From an uncultured Eubacterium sp. (GTDB taxonomy: Bacteria; Bacillota; Clostridia; Lachnospirales; Lachnospiraceae): 64,000 nt of DNA. Under the pieces are notes generated by a model. The model was not told the DNA's origin. It was given only the letters and a program-made list of their open reading frames with translations, and did no database searches. Every line of letters starts with the position of its first letter. Position 1 is the first letter of the stretch. Where the stretch lies: positions 30,615-94,614 of the forward strand of contig CAOKNO010000002.1 in the NCBI GenBank assembly GCA_948470065.1, in the 5' to 3' direction. Below are positions 55,309-63,798 of this stretch, piece after piece. The position numbers and the translations under genes are program-made.

Positions 55309-56654
55309 TATTCCCGGTTTCCTTTCCATCCATCTGTCATTTTAGCATTCGGGTAAATCTGTTCCATCCGTTCGTCAGGAAATTCCTGGTCAATCCAGAC
55401 TTCAATATTATTTTCTGGCGGGATATTCCTTGCACGTTCTCCATGCCGCGCAAGAGCCGCTGCTGAAACCGTGACGTCCCACGCCATAAAGACAAGGATC
55501 AGATACGTCAGGATTTTCCCGAACCGTTTCGGTATCTTCTCAATGTACCTTGACGTCAAAGGATACAGCCGCTTCATCCATACCCATGCCGCAATCCCCC
55601 AGAAAAAGCAGAATAAAAGATTGATCCTGCCCCCTAAGTTAAATGGTATTTTGCTGTAATCCCAAAACACCGTTCCAAATGCAAGTTCTGTAAAGACGCT
55701 GCAGATATATTCATACGCACCGCCTAACAGCATCCCTGCTAAGAAAATATGGCGGTCTTCCCGGTTCCGGTAGCGGTACAGTACGATCGTTGCCCCGGCA
55801 ATCCCAATCCCCCAGACTAGGCTGAACGGGCCATAGACCACGCTGCTCCTGCTCATCCACCTGCCCATAGAAAAACGGCAGAATATCGTTTCTACAATAT
55901 CTCCCAAACATGCGCCCCAGAAAAAAATCCATACGATCTTATGGAAGCTGCATCCATAGGCAAATACAGAATCTTTACAAAGCAGCGCCTCTTTCTCTTC
56001 CTCTGTTTCCGCCTCTTTCTTCTTAAGCCCTGGGAACGCCCGGCTCATCCTTCTATGTACCAGCCGCACAATCACGGCCTGTAAGGACTGCGACGCCTGG
56101 TTCAGCCCTTCTGCAATATCCGCCATCGCCTGGTTCTGCTGCTTCATTTTCAACAACGCTGTTACCGTCATAAAAACATCAACCGCCAATACCGCGCACA
56201 TTGCAAGCAGGGCGATCGTTCCTGGCAAATATGGGATCTTCTGTAGGATAATCCGTAAGAGCGGATTTACTGCTTCGATCACGAAAAACCCCAGGACGCC
56301 CCACGCCGCCGAAGACGCAAGGCAGATATAATCCCCTGCATGGAAGCGTTCCTTTGAATAATCCCATAATTTCAAGTGGAATGCATGTTCCAAAATCAGC
56401 CCTGTCAGAAGTTCCGTTACTGCTCCGACAATCATACAGCCCAGGAATAAATAGAGCCATTCCCCACGCAAAGAATCCATGAAAATGGACATAAAGACCG
56501 TCGACACCCCGTAGACTGGGCACAAAACCCCGTTTAAGAAGCCTCGGTTTACAAATTCCTTGCGCCCAACTGCCGCATAGATCACCTCCAGGCACCATCC
56601 CAGGAAACTATAGAAAAAGAATATCCAAGCCAAATCATAACTAGTATACATCAT
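55308..56654 (-). CDS. Duplicated CmpB-like (PF06541) membrane protein
   Basis: 448 residues. Two copies of the ABC_trans_CmpB-type domain (~5-190 and ~235-420), each with four or five membrane segments and the same landmarks: FYSFLGWCLEVIYAAV, GFLNGVLCPVYGVS, LEHAFHLKLWDYSKERFHAGDYICLASSAAWG; second copy: ACLGDIVETIFCRFS, SRSSVVYGPFSLVWGIG, FGTVFWDYSKIPFNLGGRI. Annotated in databases as a putative ABC transporter permease but it has no ABC partner here. Function unknown. GAGGAAA precedes the ATG; first gene of the proB operon. Confidence 0.85.
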   Translation of the reverse strand: MMYTSYDLAWIFFFYSFLGWCLEVIYAAVGRKEFVNRGFLNGVLCPVYGVSTVFMSIFMDSLRGEWLYLFLGCMIVGAVTELLTGLILEHAFHLKLWDYSKERFHAGDYICLASSAAWGVLGFFVIEAVNPLLRIILQKIPYLPGTIALLAMCAVLAVDVFMTVTALLKMKQQNQAMADIAEGLNQASQSLQAVIVRLVHRRMSRAFPGLKKKEAETEEEKEALLCKDSVFAYGCSFHKIVWIFFWGACLGDIVETIFCRFSMGRWMSRSSVVYGPFSLVWGIGIAGATIVLYRYRNREDRHIFLAGMLLGGAYEYICSVFTELAFGTVFWDYSKIPFNLGGRINLLFCFFWGIAAWVWMKRLYPLTSRYIEKIPKRFGKILTYLILVFMAWDVTVSAAALARHGERARNIPPENNIEVWIDQEFPDERMEQIYPNAKMTDGWKGNRE

Positions 56655-56678
56655 AATTTTTCCTCACTGTTATCATTT

Positions 56679-56706
56679 ATTCTAACAAATCGCAATTTTT
56701 TGTCAA
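56679..56706 (-). promoter_or_regulatory. Promoter of the CmpB-proB-DUF896-FTHF cyclo-ligase-nfo-HD operon
   Basis: Minus strand TTGACA (56701-56706), 16 bp, TAGAAT (56679-56684), 24 bp before the first ATG. Confidence 0.85.
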
Positions 56707-56827
56707 GGATTTCTTTCCTTCCGCCGCCACTTGTGTTACGATAAAAAGAACATTTGGACGGACGCCTGGGATACCCTAGAACGGATCCCCCGCCAAATCT
56801 GATTATCTACAAAAAGAGGTACGATCC

Positions 56828-58162
56828 ATGAACTACGATTTAACAGAAGGAAACATACTGAAAAAACTGCTGAAGTTCGCATTCCCGATTATGATAGGGA
56901 ATATGCTCCAGCAGTTCTATAATGTAGCGGACACGCTGATTGTCGGCCGGTATTTAGGGCAGCGTCCGCTGGCGGCGGTCGGCGCTTCCTACAGCCTTAT
57001 GGTCTTTCTCACTTCCATCCTCTTAGGGCTGTGTATGGGCAGCGGCGCTTTCTTTTCCATGCAATTTGGCAGTAAAGATTTAAAGCGGCTGAAAAACGGC
57101 TTATTTTTGTCTTTTGTGGCAATTGGAAGCGTCGCCTTATTGTTAAACGCGATCGCTTACGCTTTCTTGGATGGGATCCTTGTGTTTTTGCGCGTGCCAG
57201 AAGAGGTCGCCCCTTTGATGGAAGAATACCTGCTCTGGATATTCGCCGGGATTTTTGCCGTCTTCCTCTATAATTTTGCCGCAAACCTGCTGCGCGCCAT
57301 CGGAAATTCCATTGTGCCGCTCTATTTCCTCGGGGCTTGCGCCCTGATGAATATCGCCCTGGATCTGCTGTTTATCCGTGTATTCCAATGGGGGGTGGGC
57401 GGAGCCGCAATCGCAACGGTACTCTCCCAGTACTTAGCTGGCGTCGGCATCTTGTGCTATCTATCGCGGCGGTATCCACAGCTTCGCATCAAGCGGCAAG
57501 ACTGCCGCCTAGATAAGCAGATCTTAAAAGAACTTACCGGGCTGTCTGCACTGACCTGCTTACAGCAGTCTGTGATGAATTTCGGCATCCTGCTGGTACA
57601 AGGGCTTGTAAACAGCTTTGGGACAGTCGTAATGGCTGCGTTCGCGGCAGCCGTAAAAATTGATTCCTTCGCCTATGCCCCCGTGCAAGATTTCGGCAAT
57701 GCATTCTCTACCTTTGTAGCGCAGAATTATGGGGCTGGGAAAAAAGAACGGATCCAAAAAGGGATGAAAGACGCTGTACTGGCCGCGCTGCTGTTTTGCC
57801 TGATAGTCTCCGCCCTGGTACTGTTTTTCGCCGAAGGGCTGATGGCGGCATTCTTAGAACCTGGCAGCACAGAAGCTGTTTCCATCGGGGCAGGCTACCT
57901 CCGCCTAGAAGGGGCGTTCTACTTTGGGATCGGGCTTCTATTCCTGTTCTACGGCTATTTCCGCGCCATCTATCGGCCAGGAATCTCCGTTGTGCTGACC
58001 GTGATCTCTTTAGGCGCCCGCGTATGCCTGGCATACCTTTTGTCCAATGTGCCTGCTCTTGGCGTCACAGGCATCTGGGTATCCGTACCGATTGGGTGGA
58101 TCCTTGCAGACCTTGCAGGGGCTTGGTTCTATTCCCGCAGCAAGCGACAGGGCATGGCCTAG
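56828..58162 (+). CDS. MATE-family efflux transporter
   Basis: 444 residues, ~12 membrane segments in two similar halves. It starts LTEGNILKKLLKFAFPIMIGNMLQQFYNVADTLIVGRYLG and continues AAVGASYSL, CMGSGAFFSMQFGSKD in the first half, and NFGILLVQGLVNSFGTVVMAAFAAAVKID with DFGNAFSTFVAQNYGAGKKERI in the second, typical of the DinF/NorM-like MATE subfamily. Such proteins export cationic drugs or metabolites using a Na+ or H+ gradient. Divergent from the CmpB gene, monocistronic. Confidence 0.95.
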   Translation: MNYDLTEGNILKKLLKFAFPIMIGNMLQQFYNVADTLIVGRYLGQRPLAAVGASYSLMVFLTSILLGLCMGSGAFFSMQFGSKDLKRLKNGLFLSFVAIGSVALLLNAIAYAFLDGILVFLRVPEEVAPLMEEYLLWIFAGIFAVFLYNFAANLLRAIGNSIVPLYFLGACALMNIALDLLFIRVFQWGVGGAAIATVLSQYLAGVGILCYLSRRYPQLRIKRQDCRLDKQILKELTGLSALTCLQQSVMNFGILLVQGLVNSFGTVVMAAFAAAVKIDSFAYAPVQDFGNAFSTFVAQNYGAGKKERIQKGMKDAVLAALLFCLIVSALVLFFAEGLMAAFLEPGSTEAVSIGAGYLRLEGAFYFGIGLLFLFYGYFRAIYRPGISVVLTVISLGARVCLAYLLSNVPALGVTGIWVSVPIGWILADLAGAWFYSRSKRQGMA

Positions 58163-58188
58163 ATAATAGGGAATAAATGATATAAAAA

Positions 58189-58237
58189 GAATCCTGCAAC
58201 GCAGGATTCACCGCCTGCGGCGTGTTGCTTTTGCAAC
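58189..58237. repeat. Hairpins downstream of the MATE gene
   Basis: GAATCCTGC-AAC-GCAGGATTC (58189-58209) and GTTGC-TTTT-GCAAC (58224-58237). The second is enclosed by an 8-bp pair CTGCGGCG (58215-58222) / CGCCGCAG (58249-58256), which competes with the terminator stem that follows. Confidence 0.6.
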
Positions 58238-58250
58238 AAATTCCTTACCG

Positions 58251-58280
58251 CCGCAGTGCGATCCACGCGGAGCGTTTTTG
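58251..58280 (+). terminator. Probable terminator of the MATE gene
   Basis: CCGC-A-GTG (58251-58258) pairs with CAC-GCGG (58264-58270), followed by AGCGTTTTTG on the plus strand. Confidence 0.6.
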
Positions 58281-58307
58281 TTTCATAGGACGCACTTTCC
58301 TATGAAA
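58281..58307. repeat. Palindrome with dispersed element, copy 2
   Basis: TTTCATAGGA (58281-58290), 7-nt loop, TCCTATGAAA (58298-58307). The segment 58286-58315 matches 7331-7360 at 27 of 30 positions. Confidence 0.7.
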
Positions 58308-58312
58308 TAAAA

Positions 58313-58365
58313 AAACAGCTTTTCAGGGATTTGCAAATAATCCTACCATCCCTAAAAAGCTGTTT
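58313..58365 (-). terminator. Terminator of the rnf operon
   Basis: AAACAGCTTTTCAGGGAT (58313-58330) pairs with ATCCCTAAAAAGCTGTTT (58348-58365), one mismatch, followed on the minus strand by TTTTTTTATTTC. Confidence 0.92.
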
Positions 58366-58441
58366 CCTGCCAAAAACGCAATGCTGCGATCCGATAACTG
58401 CCTTTCCATCCATAAACCGCAGCTTTACCATTGCTCTAATC

Positions 58442-59242
58442 CTATACTGCCTTCGTAATAATCTTCTTCGGGCATTTCTCTGCACATGCGCCGCACCCGG
58501 TACATTTCTCATAATCAATATGCGCAATGTTATCGGTAACGGTAACTGCTTTCTGCGTGCAGTTTTTCTCGCACAGATGGCATCCGATGCATCCTACGGA
58601 ACATGCCGCCATCACATCCTTACCCTTATCCTTCGAATTACACTGCACCTTTACTTCTGCTTGGTATGGCACAAGCTCAATCAGGTTCTTCGGGCATGCC
58701 GCCACGCACTTCCCGCAGGCTTTGCAGGCGTCCTTATCGACTACGGCAATGCCGTTCACGATATGGACCGCGTCAAACGGACAGGCTTTTACACAGCTTC
58801 CATAGCCCAGGCATCCATAATTGCAGGACTTTGGCCCGCCGTTCGGGATAAACGCCATTGCCGCGCAGTCTTCTACGCCCGTATATTCATAATCGTGCTT
58901 TGCTTTCTCGCAGTCCCCGGCGCATTTGACAAACGCCACCATCTTTGTCCCGCTTTCTGCGGATTTGCCCATAATTTCCCCAATCTTAGCTGCCACAGGA
59001 TCGCCGCCTACGGGACACTGTCCGATCGGCGCTTCCCCTTTGGCAATGGCCGCCGCAAGGCCAGAACATCCGGCATAGCCGCACCCACCGCAGTTATTCC
59101 CTGGAAGGACGTCTAAAATAGCTTCCTCCCTCTCATCTACTTCCACCTTGAACTTTTCCCCGAAAATCCCCAGGAAAAACCCAAGCAGGATACCAGTCCC
59201 GCCTACTACCAGGGCGGCAACGATAATTGCTGTTGCATTCAT
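58442..59242 (-). CDS. rnfB: Rnf electron transport complex, subunit RnfB
   Basis: 266 residues. Iron-sulfur subunit that takes electrons from ferredoxin. N-terminal membrane anchor (~5-28), the cluster motif NNCGGCGYAGCSGLA (~49-63), then several 4Fe-4S ferredoxin motifs: GYGSCVKACPFDAV (~147), CKACGKCVAACPKN (~173), CIGCHLCEKNCTQKAV (~218), CTGCGACAEKCPKK (~247). Typical clostridial RnfB length. Last gene of the operon; rnfA ends 13 bp upstream and GGAGGG precedes the ATG. Confidence 0.97.
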   Translation of the reverse strand: MNATAIIVAALVVGGTGILLGFFLGIFGEKFKVEVDEREEAILDVLPGNNCGGCGYAGCSGLAAAIAKGEAPIGQCPVGGDPVAAKIGEIMGKSAESGTKMVAFVKCAGDCEKAKHDYEYTGVEDCAAMAFIPNGGPKSCNYGCLGYGSCVKACPFDAVHIVNGIAVVDKDACKACGKCVAACPKNLIELVPYQAEVKVQCNSKDKGKDVMAACSVGCIGCHLCEKNCTQKAVTVTDNIAHIDYEKCTGCGACAEKCPKKIITKAV

Positions 59243-59255
59243 AATTTCTTCCCTC

Positions 59256-59852
59256 CTATATCATGCCTGAGAATCCCATAAAGGCGATTGACATTAAACT
59301 GGCTGTAATCAGCACGATTGCCGTACCCTGGAAACGCTTCGGCACATCGTTGTACTCAATCTTCTCACGGATCCCTGCCATTATCACAATTGCGATAAAG
59401 AAGCCTACAGAGGTGGCAATCCCGTTCACCACGCCTTCTAATATGCTGTAATCCTTCGTCACATTGTTCAATGCGACGCCCAATACTGCACAGTTCGTTG
59501 TAATCAACGGAAGGAACACGCCCAAGGATTCATACAGGCTTGGGATCTGTTTCTTTAAGAACATTTCCACAAACTGCACCAGCGATGCGATTACAAGGAT
59601 AAATACGATGGTACGCAGATAGCGCAGGTCAATGCCCTGATCCAAAAGCGCCTGGTTCGCCAAGATAAATTTATAGATGAGCCCGGCTACAAACGACGCC
59701 AAGGTGATTACAAAAATAACTGCACCGCCCATCCCGGCTGCCGTTTCTGTCTTCTTCGATACGCCAAGGAACGGGCATATCCCCAAAAACTGGCTTAATA
59801 CGACATTATTCACAATGGCAGAGCCGATTGCAATGATTAACAATTCTCTCAT
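59256..59852 (-). CDS. rnfA: Rnf complex, membrane subunit RnfA
   Basis: 198 residues, six membrane segments. Landmarks: NNVVLSQFLGICPFLGVSKK (~15-34), SLGVFLPLITTNCAVLGVALNN (~110) and IREKIEYNDVPKRFQG. RnfA and RnfE are homologous, inversely oriented membrane subunits that hold an iron-sulfur site (conserved Cys in CPFLG and NCAVLG) and form the ion path. 13 bp before rnfB, 18 bp after rnfE. Confidence 0.97.
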   Translation of the reverse strand: MRELLIIAIGSAIVNNVVLSQFLGICPFLGVSKKTETAAGMGGAVIFVITLASFVAGLIYKFILANQALLDQGIDLRYLRTIVFILVIASLVQFVEMFLKKQIPSLYESLGVFLPLITTNCAVLGVALNNVTKDYSILEGVVNGIATSVGFFIAIVIMAGIREKIEYNDVPKRFQGTAIVLITASLMSIAFMGFSGMI

Positions 59853-59870
59853 TTCTTCCGCCTCCTATTC

Positions 59871-60542
59871 TTATGATTTTTTCGCAGATTCCGGTAATTT
59901 CCCGGTGCACATTGCAGACTGGGAACAGCTTCTGCAATCCCCGGTAAGGCATCCGGACGGAGCTGCCAGAGGTTTCCCCTTCTTCTCCATCTTATCCCTT
60001 ACTACATTCATGCCTGCCACCAAAAACGCAAGGACCAAAAACGCCCCAGGAGCCATAATAAACACGGTAATCCCAAGCGTTGCGCCCAGAATCTGGCGGA
60101 TTAACCCAATAATGGTCAAGCCTACCGTAAAGCCAAGCCCCATACCAAGGCCGTCAAATACAGAAGGCATTACCGGGTTCTTGGAAGCATAGCTTTCCGC
60201 CCTGCCCAAAATAATACAGTTTACTACAATCAACGGGATGTACACGCCCAAGGATTCCGATAAGGACGGCGTATACGCCTTCATAATAAATTCTACGACC
60301 GTAACCAAAGACGCCACAACTACGATAAAGGCTGGCACACGTACGCCGTTTGGGATAATTTTACGGAACATTGAAATCAACAGGTTGGACATGACGAGCA
60401 CGACGGTTGTGGAAAGCCCCATACCTACGCCGTTTACAGCAGAAGACGTAACTGCCAGCGTCGGGCACATACCCAGCATCAATACAAAGGTCGGGTTCTC
60501 TTTGATAATCCCATTATATAAACGTTCTACATACTTATTCAT
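59871..60542 (-). CDS. rnfE: Rnf complex, membrane subunit RnfE, with cysteine-rich tail
   Basis: 223 residues, six membrane segments. RnfE landmarks: NPTFVLMLGMCPTLAVTSSA (~16), SLGVYIPLIVVNCIILGRAE (~98) and GLGFTVGLTIIGLIRQILGA. After the last segment comes an unusual tail with four cysteines, CLTGDCRSCSQSAMC (~198-212), which could bind a metal or cluster. GGAGGT before the ATG; rnfG ends 2 bp upstream. Confidence 0.96.
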   Translation of the reverse strand: MNKYVERLYNGIIKENPTFVLMLGMCPTLAVTSSAVNGVGMGLSTTVVLVMSNLLISMFRKIIPNGVRVPAFIVVVASLVTVVEFIMKAYTPSLSESLGVYIPLIVVNCIILGRAESYASKNPVMPSVFDGLGMGLGFTVGLTIIGLIRQILGATLGITVFIMAPGAFLVLAFLVAGMNVVRDKMEKKGKPLAAPSGCLTGDCRSCSQSAMCTGKLPESAKKS

Positions 60543-60544
60543 AC

Positions 60545-61156
60545 TTAGTTACCTCCCTGTAAAGCAGTTCTGAAGTACACCAGGCACGCATTCACGCCAT
60601 TGGTGACCGCCCTAGAAGAAATCGTAGCGCCGGTAACCGCCTGGATCTCATTGTCTGCTGCAGGCGCAGATTTCACTACCGTATACGTTTCCTCCGACTT
60701 GCCATTAAACTGGGAATAAAACGGCTCTTCCTGGACTAAGACGCCAAGGCCAGGCGTTTCACTGATTGCCGTAATGGAATAGCCATTTAACGTCCCGTCA
60801 TTCTGTATACCTACAGAAAACGAAATATCCGCCTGGCTTCCTTCATGGGACGTCACATTGATCACGTAGCCCAGGACATTCCCCGATCCGTCGACCGCCT
60901 TGTTGACAGCCGTAATCTCGTCGCTCGGGAACTCGCTTGCTGCAATTATTTCCGCTGCCTTTGCCGCATCGAACGTTTCATCCTCCTCGAAGGAAGCCGC
61001 ATCGGCAAACACTACTTTATACGCTTCGTCCAAAGCGGCCTTTTCTGCCGCCGCAATCGGTTCTTTCGTAATCTCATATACCACCCCGAGCATTAAGCCC
61101 AGCACAAGGGTAAAGGCTGTTAAAATCAACGCGTCATGCACTATCTTCTTATTCAT
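60545..61156 (-). CDS. rnfG: Rnf complex, FMN-binding subunit RnfG
   Basis: 203 residues. N-terminal membrane segment (~10-28) and an extracytoplasmic FMN-binding domain; the covalent flavin threonine lies in AVTGATISSRAVTNGV (~170-185). Also SFSVGIQNDGTLNGYSI and ETPGLGVLV. Its ATG overlaps the rnfD stop (4 bp). Confidence 0.97.
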   Translation of the reverse strand: MNKKIVHDALILTAFTLVLGLMLGVVYEITKEPIAAAEKAALDEAYKVVFADAASFEEDETFDAAKAAEIIAASEFPSDEITAVNKAVDGSGNVLGYVINVTSHEGSQADISFSVGIQNDGTLNGYSITAISETPGLGVLVQEEPFYSQFNGKSEETYTVVKSAPAADNEIQAVTGATISSRAVTNGVNACLVYFRTALQGGN

Positions 61157-62088
61157 TGCTTTGCCTCCTTCTTCTGCCCAAATGCCCTTGGGATCGTAAA
61201 TTTCTCAATAATCGGCACCAGCAGGTTGCTTAAAATAATCGCAAAGGAAACGCCCTCAGCATTTGCCCCAAAGATACGGAACAACCCTGTCAGGACGCCA
61301 AGGCAGATCCCAAATACAATCTTCCCCATTGGCGTAATCGGGGAAGTCACATAGTCCGTCGCCATGAAAAACGCCCCAAGCATCAGCCCGCCGCCGCATA
61401 AATGCGCCGTCAGGTAGTTCAAATCAAATCCATGCCCGCCAAAGAGCAGGATAAATACTGCAAAAGAAACAATGTAGCTTCCTGGGATGGATAAATCAAT
61501 CACACCAAGCAGGATCAGGGCGACTGCACCGATCAAAATCGCTATCACACTGGTTTCCCCAATGGTCCCTGCCGTAGTCCCCAGCAGCATCCTCATGTTA
61601 TCCACACTCTCGCCGCTCTTTAAAAGCGCAAGCGGGGTCGCTCCTGTCACCCCATCGTAGGTAAAGCTTGTCATTGTACCAGCAAACGATACCAAAAGGA
61701 AACACCTTGCCCCCAGCGCCGGGTTCATAAAATTCTGCCCCAGGCCGCCGAACATCATCTTTACAATGACAATGGCAAATACGCTGCCTAAGACCGCCTG
61801 CCAGATTGGCAGCGTATGAGGCAGGTTCAACGCCAGCAAAAGCCCAGTGACTACCGCACTGAAATCGTTAATCGTACTTTTTTTATGTATCAGCTTCTCA
61901 AACACCCACTCGGACGCCACACACGTCGCAATACATACCAAAATCAAAAGCAACGCCCGAAACCCAAAATTCCAAACACCGAAAATAGTTGCCGGCATCA
62001 GCGCAGCCACCACATAAAACATAATTCTGGAGGATGTATCCTTCGAACGGATATGGGATGAGGATGATACGTTATATAAATCGCTCAC
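61153..62088 (-). CDS. rnfD: Rnf complex, membrane subunit RnfD
   Basis: 311 residues from a GTG at 62088, chosen because GAGGTG sits 6 nt upstream and the resulting start (SDLYNVSSSSHIRSKDTSS) is the usual RnfD N-terminus; the frame stays open to 62121. Eight or nine membrane segments. FMN is bound covalently at the threonine of DGVTGATPLALLKSG (~165-180). Also NFMNPALGARCFLL and FFMATDYVTSPITPMGKI. RnfD lies between RnfC and RnfG in the electron path. 161 bp follow rnfC, unusual for this tight operon. Confidence 0.95.
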   Translation of the reverse strand: MSDLYNVSSSSHIRSKDTSSRIMFYVVAALMPATIFGVWNFGFRALLLILVCIATCVASEWVFEKLIHKKSTINDFSAVVTGLLLALNLPHTLPIWQAVLGSVFAIVIVKMMFGGLGQNFMNPALGARCFLLVSFAGTMTSFTYDGVTGATPLALLKSGESVDNMRMLLGTTAGTIGETSVIAILIGAVALILLGVIDLSIPGSYIVSFAVFILLFGGHGFDLNYLTAHLCGGGLMLGAFFMATDYVTSPITPMGKIVFGICLGVLTGLFRIFGANAEGVSFAIILSNLLVPIIEKFTIPRAFGQKKEAKQ

Positions 62089-62209
62089 AATCGACACCTC
62101 TTTCTCTTCCTTTTCTGTCACTGCCCAGGCAGCAACATCTTATTTGATCGTTCTATTTTCTTCATCAGCGAAGCAGAAACGCCGCTTCCCTTTTTCCTTC
62201 CGCCAGCCC

Positions 62210-62248
62210 CACGGCAAGCAGGGCTTTCCAGCCATAACCAAGGCCGTG
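62210..62248 (-). other. Hairpin between rnfC and rnfD
   Basis: CACGGC (62210-62215) pairs with GCCGTG (62243-62248), enclosing GGCT-TTCC-AGCC (62222-62233), directly after the rnfC stop. No U-tract, so not an ordinary terminator; perhaps an mRNA processing or stability element. Confidence 0.4.
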
Positions 62249-62249
62249 C

Positions 62250-63569
62250 TTATTTCTTCCTGCGCGCAGCCAGGATTTGTTTTTTCATTGTCCGGATGGA
62301 CTGTGCCAATGGTATCTTTGCCGGGCAGATATAACTGCAGCTCCCGCACTCAATGCACTCCATTCCGTTCCATTTTTCAAACGCTTCGGATTCCCCATGA
62401 TCCGCCATCTTCGCCAGCCTAGTCGGGATAATCTGTTCTGGACAGGCTCCTACGCATCGGCCGCAATTGATACAGGCTGTCGTTTCACTAGCCGCCACAT
62501 CGTCCCTTGCCAGACACAACAGGGCGGAGGACGTTTTTGTCGTCGGGATATCTAGCCCAAACATCGAAAATCCCATCATCGGCCCGCCAGAAATAATTTT
62601 CTGGGGCTGCGCCCGAAATCCATTGGCAGCCTCTAACACCTCTGCATAGCTCATACCCAGGCAGATGTCAAAATTCCCAGGAGATGAAACTGCATCCCCA
62701 GTCACAGTGAAGATCCGGTTCATCACAGGTTTCCCCAATTTTACCGCCTTATATATGGAAATTAAGGTTTCTACATTATCCACAATACACCCTACGTCCG
62801 CCGGAAGCATCGTAGAATTGATTTCCCGCTTCGTCGTCGCGTAAATCAACTGACGCTCCCCGCCTTGCGGGTACTTCGTCTTCAAAGCACAGACCTTCAT
62901 CCTCGGCTCATTCTGGACCAGAGCCCCAATCCGCCCAACACAGTCAGGCTTATTATCTTCAATGCCGAATATGCCTTCCGCATGGTCAAAAAGCTGCAGC
63001 ACAATCCGCATCCCTTCAATCAGTTCCTTTGGATTTTCCATCATACGGCGGTAATCAGCCGTCAAATACGGCTCACACTCTGCGCAATTGGCAATAATGT
63101 AATCAATTTTCCCTGGCTCTTTCGGAGATAGCTTCACATGGGTCGGGAACCCTGCTCCCCCCATCCCTACAACGCCAGCTTCCTTCACCCTTCCAATAAT
63201 CTCTTCCTTGGACAAGGTAGACACATCTTCCACGGGGGAGTACTCCACTTCTTTCATTTCCCCATCATTTGTGATAATAATGGAATTTACCATATCCCCG
63301 ACTGCACTCCTGCGCGGCTGGATCGCCTTCACCGTACCAGATACGGAAGAATAAACTGGCGAAGATACGAAGCCTCCCGCCTCTGCAATCTTCTGTCCCC
63401 GCAACACGGTATCGCCTACCGCCACCACAGGGGTAGCCGGAGCCCCAATATGCTGGGAAACCGGAAACACCAATTCCTCCTTGGGTAACAATTCACGGAT
63501 TGGCTTATCCTTGGAAAGTTTTTTCCCATCATGCGGATGAACGCCGCCCTTAAATGTCATCAAACCCAT
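62250..63569 (-). CDS. rnfC: Rnf complex, NADH-binding subunit RnfC
   Basis: About 440 residues from the ATG at 63569; the frame is open to a GTG at 63611, and an ATG at 63560 is also possible. Family start MTFKGGVHPHDGKKLSK. The NADH/FMN part carries GMGGAGFPTHVKL (~138-150), NCAECEPYLTADYR (~162) and KYPQGGERQLIYA (~230); two 4Fe-4S clusters are bound by CINCGRCVGACPEQ (~365) and CIECGSCSYICPAK (~404). Peripheral subunit that exchanges electrons with NAD. First gene of rnfCDGEAB; no strong promoter was found, though a minus-strand TATAAT lies at ~63678. Confidence 0.96.
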   Translation of the reverse strand: MGLMTFKGGVHPHDGKKLSKDKPIRELLPKEELVFPVSQHIGAPATPVVAVGDTVLRGQKIAEAGGFVSSPVYSSVSGTVKAIQPRRSAVGDMVNSIIITNDGEMKEVEYSPVEDVSTLSKEEIIGRVKEAGVVGMGGAGFPTHVKLSPKEPGKIDYIIANCAECEPYLTADYRRMMENPKELIEGMRIVLQLFDHAEGIFGIEDNKPDCVGRIGALVQNEPRMKVCALKTKYPQGGERQLIYATTKREINSTMLPADVGCIVDNVETLISIYKAVKLGKPVMNRIFTVTGDAVSSPGNFDICLGMSYAEVLEAANGFRAQPQKIISGGPMMGFSMFGLDIPTTKTSSALLCLARDDVAASETTACINCGRCVGACPEQIIPTRLAKMADHGESEAFEKWNGMECIECGSCSYICPAKIPLAQSIRTMKKQILAARRKK

Positions 63570-63778
63570 TTCTCGTGCCCCACTTTCTAAAATATATTTT
63601 TTATAAAACACTTACCTTAATTATAATATAAGATCTCTGAAGTATGTCTCTTTTTAAAAGACAACCCAGCCTTTTCAATTATATCACATTTCAATTCCCA
63701 CCGTATACACTTTTTTTCTGTTTTTTTGCATTTTTTGACATACACCCCCACTTTCCCATCGAATAATTTGTGGAATTG
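63570..63778. other. Intergenic region upstream of rnfC
   Basis: AT-rich, no gene. Contains two minus-strand TATAAT hexamers (near 63622 and 63678) without well-spaced -35 boxes; one of them probably drives rnfCDGEAB. A plus-strand TTGACA lies at 63735-63740, but no -10 is spaced from it. Confidence 0.45.
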
Positions 63779-63787
63779 TGATATAGT
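63779..63787 (+). promoter_or_regulatory. Extended -10 promoter in front of the structured element
   Basis: TG-n-TATAGT (TG at 63779-63780, hexamer 63782-63787). Transcription would start at ~63794, five bases before the first base-paired position of the element. Confidence 0.5.
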
Positions 63788-63798
63788 ATAACAGACTA

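Noticed and set aside
55308..56654. ABC transporter permease in a complete ABC system
   Set aside because: No ATPase or binding protein gene is near; the CmpB-type domain name is historical.
58331..59116. 261-codon plus-strand frame opposite rnfB
   Set aside because: Its cysteines come from the antisense reading of the ferredoxin motifs; no ribosome binding site, and it runs across the rnf terminator.
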